Notes: generated by a model from the letters alone, not told the origin. A stretch of DNA of 64,000 nt from an uncultured Collinsella sp. (GCA_958408685.1 CATYLC010000001.1:1-64000), one strand, 5' to 3'; positions 1-8,021 are shown, counted from the stretch's first letter. Program-made: numbers and translations.

Positions 1-55
1 GAGCACAACCTTGCCAAGGTTGGGGTCGCGGGTTCGAGCCCCGTTGTCCGCTCCA
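1..55 (+). tRNA. tRNA-Gly (GCC), 3' part only
   Basis: The first 55 bases are identical to the last 55 bases of the complete tRNA-Gly at 2259-2334, including the anticodon loop TTGCCAA, the T arm GGTTCGAGCCC, the acceptor strand TGTCCGC and an encoded CCA ending at 55. The 5' acceptor strand and D arm lie outside the window. A terminator follows at once. Confidence 0.93.
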
Positions 56-63
56 ACTATCTT

Positions 64-91
64 ACGCGGTTCTAACGAACCGCGTTTTTTT
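64..91 (+). terminator. Rho-independent terminator of the first tRNA-Gly
   Basis: A 9-bp perfect stem, ACGCGGTTC pairing with GAACCGCGT around a TAAC loop, is followed by seven T. It lies 9 bases after the tRNA CCA end. Confidence 0.88.
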
Positions 92-100
92 GTTGACGCT

Positions 101-206
101 GCGCGAGCCCCGGGCACCCCATCTTGCCCCTCAATCGTCGGTCGCGTACATAAAGTACGCTTCCCTCCTCTTTCGCGGCAACCTGGGGCACCCGGAGCCC
201 GCTCGC
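101..206. repeat. Long imperfect inverted repeat, core-box family copy 1
   Basis: This fills most of the 337-base stretch before the GH13 gene. It is nested: outer arms at 101-120 and 185-206 (GC-rich, a few mismatches), an inner perfect stem GCGTAC/GTACGC (144-149, 155-160) with an ATAAA loop, and two boxes between them, TCAATCGTCGG (131-141) and CCCTCCTCTTTCGC (163-176). The same two boxes, in the same order and 20-21 bases apart when read on the other strand, occur in the element at 63464-63561. The CCTCCT in the second box matches the anti-Shine-Dalgarno sequence, which may be chance. From 207 to 392 I see no gene or clear signal except the GH13 ribosome site. Confidence 0.7.
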
Positions 207-392
207 TGTCGTGGCCGGGGGAGTGGGTCTTCCGTTCTTTTCACTAATCGGTCGATTCGTCCCGGGAGGTTCGAACCCGAGAGGGAGCGAGCGTTTTGGG
301 TCGTGGCTGTGGCGTTGTTTGTCGCGAACGTTAGCTTTGGGCGTATCATCGTGGGCATCTCGCAAAACCTCGTTGCAAGGGAGACTTATCCC

Positions 393-2126
393 ATGGCTAC
401 AGAAAAGTCCTCTTCGCGCTCATGGATGTCCGATGCCGCGATCTATCAGATCTACCCGCGCTCGTTTAAGGATTCGACTGGTTCGGGTCTGGGCGATATC
501 GCGGGCATTACCCAGAAGATGGACTATCTTGAGCGGCTGGGTATCGAGGCCATCTGGCTGAGCCCGTTTTACCCATCGCCTCTTGTCGATGGTGGCTATG
601 ATGTGGCGGACTACTGCGATGTCGATCCACGTCTCGGCTCGCTTGACGACTTCGATGATATGATCGCTGCGGCTCACGCGCGCGGCATCAAGGTCATCGT
701 CGACATCGTGCCCAACCATTCATCCAGCCAGCACCCCTGGTTCAAAGCCGCTCTTGCCGCCGGCCCCGGATCGCCCGAGCGCGCCCGTTATATCTTCCGC
801 GATGGTCGCGGCGAGCATGGCGAGCTGCCTCCCACCAATTGGAATGCCAACTTTGGCGGCCCCGCATGGACGCGTGTTGCGGACGGTCAGTGGTATCTGC
901 ACATGTTTACGCCCGAGCAGCCGGACTTTGACTGGTCATGCCCTGAGGTTCACGCGCTCTTTTGCGACGTCCTGGCGTTTTGGAGCGATCGAGGCGTCGA
1001 CGGCTTTCGCATTGATGTGGCGCAGGGTCTCGCCAAGGATCTCGACCGCGATGACCTCGACCGGTGGCATCTCGCCGAGGGCGATGACATGGTTGACGAC
1101 GGCACCCATCCGCTGTGGGACCGCAACGAGGTCCACGAGATCTATCGAGAGTGGCGCCGCGTGTTCGACCGCTATAATCCGCCACGCAGCGCCGTTGCCG
1201 AGGCGTGGGTGCTGCCCGAGCGCCAGTATCTCTACGCGCGTCCCAGCGAGCTTGGCCAGACATTCAACTTTGAGTTTGCCAAGGCCACTTGGACCTATGA
1301 TGACATGCACACTGCAATCGAGAAGGGCTTGAAGGCAGCCGTCGAATCCGATTCCGCCTCGACCTGGGTACTCTCCAACCACGACGTGCCGCGCGTGGCG
1401 ACACGCTATGCCCTGCCGCAAATCAAGGCGGCGCGCTACCACCAGATTGCGCTCGACTGGCTCTTACGCGACGGGTCGTCTTATGACGAGGATCGTGAAC
1501 TCGGCGAGCGCCGCGCGCGGGCGGCTCTTTTGCTTGAACTGGCGCTTCCGGGCTCGGCATACGTGTATCAGGGTGAGGAGCTCGGCCTTTTTGAGGTGGC
1601 TGATATCCCTTGGGCTGCACTCGAAGACCCTACTGCGACCAATACGCACGGACCGAAGCGTGAGAAGGGGCGCGACGGCTGTCGTGTGCCCCTGCCGTGG
1701 GTGGCGGCGGACGATCCCGCGCATGGCGGATCGTTTGGGTTTTCGCCGGCAGACGCCGATGCAGCGCCCCATCTGCCGCAGCCTGCATGGTTTTCCGATT
1801 ATGCTGCCGATAGGGAAGAAGTGGACCCGACATCGATGCTTGCGCTCTATCGTGACGCCCTCTGGCTGCGGCGCAAGCTGCGCGGGTGCGCCAACGATCT
1901 TGCGTGGCTCGATCTTGACGGGCGCACCGGTCTTGCGGATGGTGCCGAGGGCGCTGAGGGCGGCGTCATCGCCTATCGCCGCGATAACGGCTGGGCGTGT
2001 GTGACGAACTTCGGTGCAGCACCCGTGGAGCTGCCGGCGGGCAGGGTCCTGCTCACCTCATCACCGCTTGCAGACGGCAGGCTCGCACAGGACAGCTCTG
2101 CCTGGATCATGCTCGGTGAGATGTAG
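393..2126 (+). CDS. GH13 alpha-glucosidase / oligo-1,6-glucosidase
   Basis: A cytoplasmic glycoside hydrolase of family 13 that releases glucose from short alpha-glucosides such as maltose or isomalto-oligosaccharides. About 577 residues, the usual size. Seen: (beta/alpha)8-barrel motifs IYQIYPRSF near residue 17, VDIVPNHSS, nucleophile D208 in DGFRIDVAQG, acid/base E270 in VAEAWV, third carboxylate D331 in LSNHDVPR, and the QPDFDW motif typical of alpha-glucosidases rather than amylases. No signal peptide. The frame stays open upstream to 90, but the ATG at 393 is preceded by AAGGGAG and begins the conserved part. Monocistronic, between two tRNA units. Exact substrate (alpha-1,4 versus alpha-1,6, or sucrose) cannot be read from sequence alone. 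Confidence 0.88.
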   Translation: MATEKSSSRSWMSDAAIYQIYPRSFKDSTGSGLGDIAGITQKMDYLERLGIEAIWLSPFYPSPLVDGGYDVADYCDVDPRLGSLDDFDDMIAAAHARGIKVIVDIVPNHSSSQHPWFKAALAAGPGSPERARYIFRDGRGEHGELPPTNWNANFGGPAWTRVADGQWYLHMFTPEQPDFDWSCPEVHALFCDVLAFWSDRGVDGFRIDVAQGLAKDLDRDDLDRWHLAEGDDMVDDGTHPLWDRNEVHEIYREWRRVFDRYNPPRSAVAEAWVLPERQYLYARPSELGQTFNFEFAKATWTYDDMHTAIEKGLKAAVESDSASTWVLSNHDVPRVATRYALPQIKAARYHQIALDWLLRDGSSYDEDRELGERRARAALLLELALPGSAYVYQGEELGLFEVADIPWAALEDPTATNTHGPKREKGRDGCRVPLPWVAADDPAHGGSFGFSPADADAAPHLPQPAWFSDYAADREEVDPTSMLALYRDALWLRRKLRGCANDLAWLDLDGRTGLADGAEGAEGGVIAYRRDNGWACVTNFGAAPVELPAGRVLLTSSPLADGRLAQDSSAWIMLGEM

Positions 2127-2258
2127 GGACATCTCGCTGCGAGCCTGCGTTTGTCCGCGCCTTTCGTGACGACTGATGCCCTCGCGAGAGCGTCGCAAAA
2201 CTTTTTAAAAAAAGTTCTTGCATTTGGGTGGATCATCCCGTATATTAAATCCTCGCAG

Positions 2259-2334
2259 GCGGACATGGCTCAGTTGGTAGAGCACAACCTTGCCAAGGTT
2301 GGGGTCGCGGGTTCGAGCCCCGTTGTCCGCTCCA
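2259..2334 (+). tRNA. tRNA-Gly (GCC)
   Basis: Complete cloverleaf: acceptor GCGGACA/TGTCCGC, D arm with GGCTCAGTTGGTAGAGC, anticodon loop TTGCCAA giving GCC, T arm GGTTCGAGCCC, discriminator T and encoded CCA. Three bases separate it from the tRNA-Val, so both are probably cut from one transcript. Confidence 0.96.
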
Positions 2335-2337
2335 TTT

Positions 2338-2412
2338 GGGCGTTTAGCTCAGGGGGAGAGCGCTTCCCTGACACGGAAGAGGTCAGAAGTTCAAATCTTC
2401 TAACGCCCACCA
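2338..2412 (+). tRNA. tRNA-Val (GAC)
   Basis: Acceptor GGGCGTT pairs with AACGCCC, the anticodon stem CTTCC/GGAAG encloses CTGACAC with anticodon GAC, the T arm is GAAGTTCAAATCTTC, and A plus encoded CCA close the gene. Confidence 0.95.
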
Positions 2413-2420
2413 AATGTTCG

Positions 2421-2453
2421 CAGCTCAGAGGCTATGTCCTCTGGGCTGTTTTT
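2421..2453 (+). terminator. Terminator of the tRNA-Gly/tRNA-Val unit
   Basis: CAGCTCAGAGG pairs with CCTCTGGGCTG (11 positions, one G-T) and is followed by five T, nine bases after the tRNA-Val. Confidence 0.85.
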
Positions 2454-2773
2454 GTTTTGCCACCAAGCACGCCGCCAAATAAGCCACCAAATATTGATCC
2501 AAGGTCTGTACGCGATGGTCTTCGCGTCCCGTAGAGGTGCCGGCAGATTGCATACGTCCTGGCCGATCGTGACCGCAACATGTTGGTCAAGCACAATCTT
2601 TTGGATTCTTTTGGCGTGAGCGGCTTGGTTTTGGTAGGATTTGTCAGCGGCTTGACTAAGGGGGTTTTATAACTGCTATGCAGGTAGCCGTGTTGGTAAC
2701 GTTTTACCGACTTGCCAAGAACCCCTCATTTTTAATGCGTCTGCAAAATGACTAATTGCTTTGACCTGCTGAA
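2454..2773. other. Intergenic stretch without a recognised gene
   Basis: About 320 bases between the tRNA terminator and the nrdD promoter. Short open frames occur on both strands (for instance 2400-2594 on the minus strand), but none has a ribosome site, a familiar protein motif or the codon use of the neighbours. It could hold decayed remains of DNA inserted beside the tRNAs; nothing proves this. Confidence 0.5.
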
Positions 2774-2823
2774 ACACTATATGTTGTGTTTGACCTAAAA
2801 AAAGAATACAGGATATAGATGCG
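2774..2823 (+). promoter_or_regulatory. nrdD promoter with NrdR box
   Basis: ACACTATATGTTGTGT (2774-2789) matches the NrdR-box consensus acaCwATATaTwGtgt almost base for base. Directly next to it, TTGACC (2790-2795), an 18-base spacer and TATAGA (2814-2819) form a sigma-70 type promoter. A weaker second box, ACAGGATATAGATGCG (2808-2823), covers the -10, giving the usual paired arrangement about three helical turns apart. NrdR would therefore repress nrdD when dATP is high. The transcript would carry a leader of about 220 bases up to 3046 with a small GAGCCG/CGGCTC hairpin (2890-2907) and no recognised riboswitch. Confidence 0.75.
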
Positions 2824-3046
2824 TCTTTGTCGTATGATAGATGGCGGACAGAGAACGAAGACCTTAACTGCCTCTTTTGAACGTGTCCTTGAGCCGCTTG
2901 ATCGGCTCCAGGGAATGTCCGCATGGAGGCTTATGGTTTATCGAGAACACAGATTGCGCGACGGCGCCGCAAGACAGGGGCAAGCCCTGCCGGGTATCGT
3001 TTGGCTCTGAAGCGCGATGAGGCTACGATGCGAAAGAGGCAAGAGG

Positions 3047-5269
3047 ATGAAGATCATCAAGCGCAGCGGCACCGAGGTTGTCTTTGACATCGATAAGATC
3101 GTCAATGCCATCCGCGCCGCAAACTTGGAGGTCGAGGAGAGCTCTCGTCTTACCGACCGCCAGGTGGTTTACGCGGCACAAAACGTCGCCGAGGCATGCG
3201 AGAACGCGGGCCACACCGTGTCGGTCGAGGAGATTCAGGATCTGGTCGAGGACGAGATCATGCGTCTCGACTGCTACGAGGTCGCTCGCCATTACATCAT
3301 CTATCGCTATGTTCAGAGCCTGAAGCGCCAGAAGAACACGACCGACGACAAGATTCTGTCGCTGATTGAGTGCAACAACGAAGAGGTCAAGCAGGAGAAC
3401 TCCAACAAGAACCCGACCGTCAATTCCGTTCAGCGTGACTACATGGCCGGCGAGATCTCCAAGGACCTGACTCAGCGTGTGCTGCTGCCCCAGGAGATTG
3501 TGGATGCTCACAATGAGGGTCTGATTCACTTCCATGATTCGGACTACTTTGCCCAGCACATGCATAACTGCGACCTGGTGAACCTGGAGGATATGCTCCA
3601 GAACGGTACTGTTATCTCGGGTACGCTGATTGAGAAGCCGCACAGCTTCTCGACCGCCTGCAACATCGCGACGCAGATCATCGCCCAGGTTGCTTCCTCC
3701 CAGTACGGCGGCCAGTCTATTTCGCTGACCCATCTCGCCCCGTTCGTTGAGGTGAGTCGTCAAAAGATTCGCGGCGAGGTCGCTCGCGAGCTCGAGGAGC
3801 TCGGCGTTTCCGCATCTCCCGAAAAGGTCCGCGAGGTTGTTGAGGATCGCCTGCGTGACGAGATCCGTCGCGGCGTTCAGACGATTCAGTATCAGGTCGT
3901 GACCCTTATGACCACCAACGGCCAGGCGCCGTTCGTGACGGTCTTTATGTATCTTAACGAGGCCCGTACGCCTCAGGAGAAGCACGACCTTGCCATGATC
4001 GTGGAGGAGACGCTTCGCCAGCGCTACGAGGGCGTTAAGAACGAGGCCGGCGTATGGATCACCCCGGCATTCCCCAAGCTTATCTATGTACTCGAGGACG
4101 ATAACGTTCACGAGGATTCCCCGTACTTCTACCTGACCCAGCTGGCTGCCAAGTGCACTGCCAAGCGTATGGTGCCCGATTACATCTCCGAGAAAAAGAT
4201 GCGCGAGCTCAAGCTGTCGAAGGGCGAGACCGCGGGTAACGGCGACTGCTATACCTGCATGGGCTGCCGCAGCTTCTTGACGCCCGACCGCTCGGGCAAC
4301 GGCTTTAACAACGTTGCCAACGCGCTGAACTACGACCCGAACAAGCCCAAGTACTATGGTCGCTTTAACCAGGGCGTCGTGACCATCAACCTGCCCGATG
4401 TCGCGCTGAGCTCGCACCAGGATATGGATAAGTTCTGGAAGATCTTCGACGAGCGCCTTGAGCTGTGCCACCGTGCCCTGCTGTGCCGTCATGAGCGCCT
4501 GATGGGTACGCTTTCTGACGCCGCACCGATTCTGTGGCAGTACGGCGCCCTCGCTCGTCTGAAGAAGGGCGAGACGATCGACAAGCTGCTCGTGGGCGGT
4601 TACTCCACCATTAGTCTGGGTTATGCCGGCCTGTACGAGTGCGTCAAGTACATGACGGGCCACAGCCACACCGAGAAGGAGGGTACACCGTTTGCCATGG
4701 CCGTCATGCAGCGCATGAACGACAAGTGCGCCGAGTGGAAGGCCGAAAGCGATATTGACTTCTCGCTGTACGGTACCCCGCTTGAGTCGACGACCTACAA
4801 GTTCGCCAAGTGCCTGCAGCGTCGTTTTGGCATCATCCCGGGCGTGACGGACAAGGGCTACATCACCAACAGCTACCACGTCCACGTGTCCGAGGAGATC
4901 GACGCATTCGACAAGCTCAAGTTCGAGGGCATGTTCCAGCAGCTTTCGCCGGGCGGTGCCATCTCCTACGTCGAGGTTCCCAACATGCAGGACAACCTCA
5001 AGGCTGTCATTCGCGTGATGCAGTACATCTACGACAACATCATGTACGCCGAGCTCAACACCAAGAGCGATTATTGCCAGGTGTGCGGTTACGACGGCGA
5101 GATCAAGATTGTCGAGGATGACGGCAAACTGGTGTGGGAGTGCCCCAATTGCGGCAATCGTGACCAGGAGAAGATGAACGTCGCCCGTCGCACGTGCGGT
5201 TACATCGGTACCCAGTTCTGGAACCAGGGTCGAACCGAGGAGATCCGCGACCGCGTGCTGCATCTCTAA
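3047..5269 (+). CDS. nrdD: Anaerobic ribonucleoside-triphosphate reductase, large subunit
   Basis: Class III reductase making dNTPs from NTPs without oxygen, using a glycyl radical installed by NrdG. About 740 residues. N-terminal ATP-cone (about 3-95, opening KIIKRSGTEVVFDIDKI), the large ten-stranded barrel with CMGCRSF, a C-terminal zinc site built from CQVCGY and CPNCG, and the radical loop RRTCGYIG with glycine near residue 718 of 740. The frame is open from 3017, but AAAGAGG seven bases before 3047 and the family's usual MKIIKRSG start select 3047. The promoter carries a NrdR box. nrdG lies 427 bases downstream rather than directly behind, with two large inverted repeats between, so the two genes may not share all transcripts. 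Confidence 0.96.
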   Translation: MKIIKRSGTEVVFDIDKIVNAIRAANLEVEESSRLTDRQVVYAAQNVAEACENAGHTVSVEEIQDLVEDEIMRLDCYEVARHYIIYRYVQSLKRQKNTTDDKILSLIECNNEEVKQENSNKNPTVNSVQRDYMAGEISKDLTQRVLLPQEIVDAHNEGLIHFHDSDYFAQHMHNCDLVNLEDMLQNGTVISGTLIEKPHSFSTACNIATQIIAQVASSQYGGQSISLTHLAPFVEVSRQKIRGEVARELEELGVSASPEKVREVVEDRLRDEIRRGVQTIQYQVVTLMTTNGQAPFVTVFMYLNEARTPQEKHDLAMIVEETLRQRYEGVKNEAGVWITPAFPKLIYVLEDDNVHEDSPYFYLTQLAAKCTAKRMVPDYISEKKMRELKLSKGETAGNGDCYTCMGCRSFLTPDRSGNGFNNVANALNYDPNKPKYYGRFNQGVVTINLPDVALSSHQDMDKFWKIFDERLELCHRALLCRHERLMGTLSDAAPILWQYGALARLKKGETIDKLLVGGYSTISLGYAGLYECVKYMTGHSHTEKEGTPFAMAVMQRMNDKCAEWKAESDIDFSLYGTPLESTTYKFAKCLQRRFGIIPGVTDKGYITNSYHVHVSEEIDAFDKLKFEGMFQQLSPGGAISYVEVPNMQDNLKAVIRVMQYIYDNIMYAELNTKSDYCQVCGYDGEIKIVEDDGKLVWECPNCGNRDQEKMNVARRTCGYIGTQFWNQGRTEEIRDRVLHL

Positions 5270-5280
5270 TACCGCTCCGG

Positions 5281-5419
5281 GGCTGAACCGAGAGGGCCGC
5301 TTGGGCATTTGCTCGCTATTTCGGACAGTCCTGCGCAAGACGAAGGCCACATTAAGTGGCCTTCTTTGCGTGCGGAACTCATATCGAGCAAATGCCCAAG
5401 CGGCCCTCTCGGCTCAGCC
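5281..5419. repeat. 139-base nested inverted repeat between nrdD and nrdG
   Basis: Outer arms of 35 bases (5281-5315 and 5385-5419) are complementary at 34 positions. An inner perfect stem GAAGGCCAC/GTGGCCTTC (5342-5350, 5356-5364) has an ATTAA loop. The regions between the stems also pair in part, so a transcript could fold end to end. There is no T run beside the outer arm, so it is not a plain terminator. The layout resembles the element at 101-206, but the core boxes of that family are absent. Confidence 0.8.
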
Positions 5420-5597
5420 AAGTTGACGTAGCTGAGATGCGGCATGCGGTCTGCTCACTCCTCGAAGTTCTTAGCGGAAATAATTCGAGTTGCAGCTGCG
5501 ATTTACTTGCGATGGCGGTTGAGCCGCAACCCAGTTTTTATTGGACCTCGAACCCTATACTCGATGTTCGCTTCGTTCATTGAGTTACCCTTTGCAT

Positions 5598-5681
5598 GAG
5601 GCCGGGACATATCGTCCCGCTCGCAGTTTCGCAGGCCGAAGGCCGAGAATGTTTGAGGACGGGATGATATGTCCCGGCCTC
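5598..5681. repeat. 84-base inverted repeat in the nrdG leader
   Basis: Fifteen-base perfect arms, GAGGCCGGGACATAT (5598-5612) and ATATGTCCCGGCCTC (5667-5681), extend inward with a few mismatches (CGTCCCG/GACGGGATG), with a small internal GCAGGCCGAAGGCC segment. It ends 16 bases before the nrdG start and could fold close to its ribosome site. The rest of the nrdD-nrdG gap (5420-5597) shows no gene. Confidence 0.75.
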
Positions 5682-5696
5682 CCGGGAGAGTTACCT

Positions 5697-6278
5697 ATGA
5701 ACTACGCGAACATTAAATATTTCGACATTGCTGATGGGGAAGGCGTTCGTACTTCTCTGTTTGTGAGCGGGTGCCGTCGTGGGTGCAAGAACTGCTTTAA
5801 CTCTGTCGCGTGGGACTTTGCTGCGGGTGAGCTGTTCGATCGTGCCGTCGAGGATAAGATTATCGAGAGTCTCGACCATCCCTTTATCGATGGCCTGACG
5901 ATTCTGGGCGGCGAGCCTATGGAGCCCGAGAATCAGGCGGGGCTTGTTGACTTTATCGAACGCGTGCGTGCGGCCTATCCCGAGGGGTCGGGTAAGACCA
6001 TTTGGTGCTTTACCGGCGACGTGCTCGAGGAGCTTATGCCGGGTGGCCGTCATCATACTGAGGTGACGGACCGTATCCTGGCCTGCCTCGACATGTTGGT
6101 GGATGGCCCGTTCGTTCAGGACCTGTACGATATCACGCTGCGCTTTAGGGGCTCGAGCAATCAGCGCGTGATTGATATGAACGCCACGCGTGCTCGTGCC
6201 GAGCGTGAGAACGTTGCGCTTTGCGACGCCGTGGAGCTTTGGCGGGACGATCCGGTCTATTCGACCCATACTATGTAG
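5697..6278 (+). CDS. nrdG: Anaerobic ribonucleotide reductase activating enzyme
   Basis: Radical SAM protein that cleaves S-adenosylmethionine at a [4Fe-4S] cluster and abstracts hydrogen from the NrdD glycine. 193 residues. The cluster motif C26-x3-C30-x2-C33 is in GCRRGCKNCFN; GGEPM (near residue 69) is the SAM-binding GGE motif; the IWCFTG segment follows. The frame extends upstream to 5541, but the homologous part begins MNYANIKYFDIADGEG at 5697, preceded by GGGAGAG. Partner NrdD is encoded upstream. Confidence 0.94.
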   Translation: MNYANIKYFDIADGEGVRTSLFVSGCRRGCKNCFNSVAWDFAAGELFDRAVEDKIIESLDHPFIDGLTILGGEPMEPENQAGLVDFIERVRAAYPEGSGKTIWCFTGDVLEELMPGGRHHTEVTDRILACLDMLVDGPFVQDLYDITLRFRGSSNQRVIDMNATRARAERENVALCDAVELWRDDPVYSTHTM

Positions 6279-6344
6279 CTTGTGGCCGATGCCAAAGGGC
6301 GTGGTACCATAGCGCGAACGCAAAATCGGAAAAGTGAGGCCCAG

Positions 6345-6902
6345 ATGGTCGATCAGGAAAAAGTCGAGGCCGCCATTAAGCTGTTGCTTGAGGGCATAGG
6401 CGAGGACCCAACTCGTGAGGGCCTGCTGGAGACCCCGGCGCGCGTTGCCCGTATGTATGGTGAGATCGCCGGCGGTATGGACCAGAGTGCCGAGGAACAC
6501 CTGTCCAAAACCTTTGCCGTCGCTTCGAACGATTTGGTTATCGAGCGCGACATTACGTTTTACTCGCTGTGCGAGCATCATCTGCTGCCGTTTTACGGCA
6601 AGGCCGCCATTGGCTATATCCCCAACGGCCGTGTCGCAGGGCTTTCCAAGCTCGCCCGCACGGTTGAGGTTTATGCCCGCCGTCTGCAGCTGCAGGAGCA
6701 GCTGTGTGCGCAGGTTGCCGACGCTCTCATGGATTATCTCGCTCCCCAGGGAGCGATTGTGCTCATGGAAGCCGAGCATATGTGCATGACCATGCGCGGC
6801 GTGCAAAAGCCTGGCACCAAGACCGTGACGCTCGCTCGTCGCGGCGTCTTTGAGGCCGATCCGGCGCTCGAGGAGCGATTCTTTAGGATGCTGGGACGCT
6901 AA
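6345..6902 (+). CDS. folE: GTP cyclohydrolase I
   Basis: Converts GTP to 7,8-dihydroneopterin triphosphate, the first step of folate synthesis. 185 residues, standard length. Zinc ligands C76 and H79 in SLCEHHLLPF and C147 in EHMCMTMRG; the signatures VEVYARRLQLQEQL and GAIVLMEAEH are intact. The start at 6345 matches the family N terminus; the frame is open 21 codons further up without a good site. First gene of a compact cluster with an HD hydrolase (2 bases downstream) and folB. Confidence 0.95.
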   Translation: MVDQEKVEAAIKLLLEGIGEDPTREGLLETPARVARMYGEIAGGMDQSAEEHLSKTFAVASNDLVIERDITFYSLCEHHLLPFYGKAAIGYIPNGRVAGLSKLARTVEVYARRLQLQEQLCAQVADALMDYLAPQGAIVLMEAEHMCMTMRGVQKPGTKTVTLARRGVFEADPALEERFFRMLGR

Positions 6903-6904
6903 CT

Positions 6905-7486
6905 ATGAGAGTCGTCAACGACTTTACATCGAATACTGACGAGGGAACGCCGCGTCGCGGCTTTATGGCTTCGGGCCTGGCGCCTTTTGGTGCCATGCCT
7001 CGCATTGATTACATCTGTGCCAACGGTCTGTTCCGGCGGCACCTGGGCAACATTGCACAGTTGGAATCGGGGCGCATCTTCTGCCGCCACGGTATTGACC
7101 ACCTGCTGGATGTCGCTCGCATTATGTGGATCAAGAATCTCGAGGAACAGCTCGAATTTGACCGCGAGGTCATCTACGCCACGGCACTTCTTCACGATAT
7201 CGGCAAAGATGAACAGTATGAATCGGGTATATCCCATGATGTTGCAAGCGAACGCGTCGCTGATGCGATTCTCGGCGGTATGCCCGATGACGTAGCGTTT
7301 GAGCCGGCCGATGCCGCAGCCATTAAGACGGCCATTCTGGGCCATCGAAAGCTGCGCGTGAACAGCCAACCGCTCGAGCGCCTGCTCTATGCAGCCGACA
7401 AAGCGTCGCGCGCCTGCTTTGCATGCCCCGCGCGCAATGCTTGCAACTGGAGCGATGATAAAAAGAACCTGTCGATTCGCGTGTAG
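6905..7486 (+). CDS. HD-domain phosphohydrolase in the folate cluster
   Basis: A 193-residue HD-superfamily protein: H62 in CRHGIDHL and the HD pair H97-D98 in ALLHDIGK are metal ligands, with a further helical part carrying GHRKLR. The C-terminal end holds CFACPARNAC, three cysteines that could bind metal or a cluster. It starts 2 bases after folE and is followed by folB after 43 bases. HD proteins hydrolyse phosphate esters of nucleotides, so removing phosphate from dihydroneopterin (tri)phosphate, a step whose enzyme differs among bacteria, is a reasonable guess from position only; a general nucleotide hydrolase is equally possible. Confidence 0.8.
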   Translation: MRVVNDFTSNTDEGTPRRGFMASGLAPFGAMPRIDYICANGLFRRHLGNIAQLESGRIFCRHGIDHLLDVARIMWIKNLEEQLEFDREVIYATALLHDIGKDEQYESGISHDVASERVADAILGGMPDDVAFEPADAAAIKTAILGHRKLRVNSQPLERLLYAADKASRACFACPARNACNWSDDKKNLSIRV

Positions 7487-7529
7487 TTAGTTTACGCGGT
7501 CGGGGTTCTAAACGAAGGAGACGATCGCG

Positions 7530-8015
7530 ATGAGCAACAAGAAACTGCCCGAGAATGCAACCAAGACTGAAGGCGCCGAGCTCGCCCGCCGTGGAAGGGG
7601 CGAAATATCCACCGCAACGGCGGTTCCCCACGTGAGCTATGACGATCTGCGCCATGCTGACCGCATTACTATCGACGGTCTCGAGGTCTTTGCCAACCAC
7701 GGCGTGTATCCCGAAGAGAACGCGCTGGGCCAGAAGTTCATCGTGTCCTTGGTGCTCTATGCCGACCTGCGTGCAGCGGGGGAGCACGATAACCTGGACG
7801 CCTCGATTGACTACGGCTCGGTGTGCCACGATGTCGATTGCTATCTGCGAGAGCATACGTTTAAGCTCATCGAGGCTGCAGCCGAAGGTGTGGCCTCGAT
7901 GCTGCTACGTCGTTACCCCCTGCTGCTTGGCGTGCACGTTAAGCTCGATAAGCCTTGGGCGCCCGTCGGCCTTCCCCTGGCAAGCTGCGGTGTCGAGATC
8001 GAGCGCGTGCGCTAA
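7530..8015 (+). CDS. folB: Dihydroneopterin aldolase
   Basis: Cleaves 7,8-dihydroneopterin to 6-hydroxymethyl-dihydropterin and glycolaldehyde. 161 residues: the aldolase fold begins near residue 47 (RITIDGLEVFANHGVYPEE) and includes the LDASIDYGSV segment, FKLIEAAAEGVA and a KLDKPWAPVGLP end, which are the conserved FolB blocks. About 45 extra residues at the N terminus look disordered and are not part of the usual 120-residue enzyme; the site GAAGGAG before 7530 supports this long start, though an internal start is possible. Its gene ends 6 bases from a convergent neighbour. Confidence 0.9.
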   Translation: MSNKKLPENATKTEGAELARRGRGEISTATAVPHVSYDDLRHADRITIDGLEVFANHGVYPEENALGQKFIVSLVLYADLRAAGEHDNLDASIDYGSVCHDVDCYLREHTFKLIEAAAEGVASMLLRRYPLLLGVHVKLDKPWAPVGLPLASCGVEIERVR

Positions 8016-8021
8016 CCGACT

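Noticed and set aside
1..2334. tRNA-Gly duplication as boundaries of an inserted GH13 island
   Set aside because: Two whole tRNA-Gly genes with separate terminators are more simply normal gene duplicates; no integrase or partial tRNA end is seen.
2400..2594. A short minus-strand frame that could be a toxin-antitoxin remnant
   Set aside because: It overlaps the tRNA-Val end and terminator and shows no family motif.
2819..3010. A 63-codon frame in the nrdD leader
   Set aside because: It begins inside the promoter region, has no ribosome site and no recognisable protein.
3023..5350. A 775-codon open frame on the minus strand opposite nrdD
   Set aside because: It mirrors nrdD codons in a high-GC gene, has no ribosome site and gives a low-information Val/Leu/His-rich protein.
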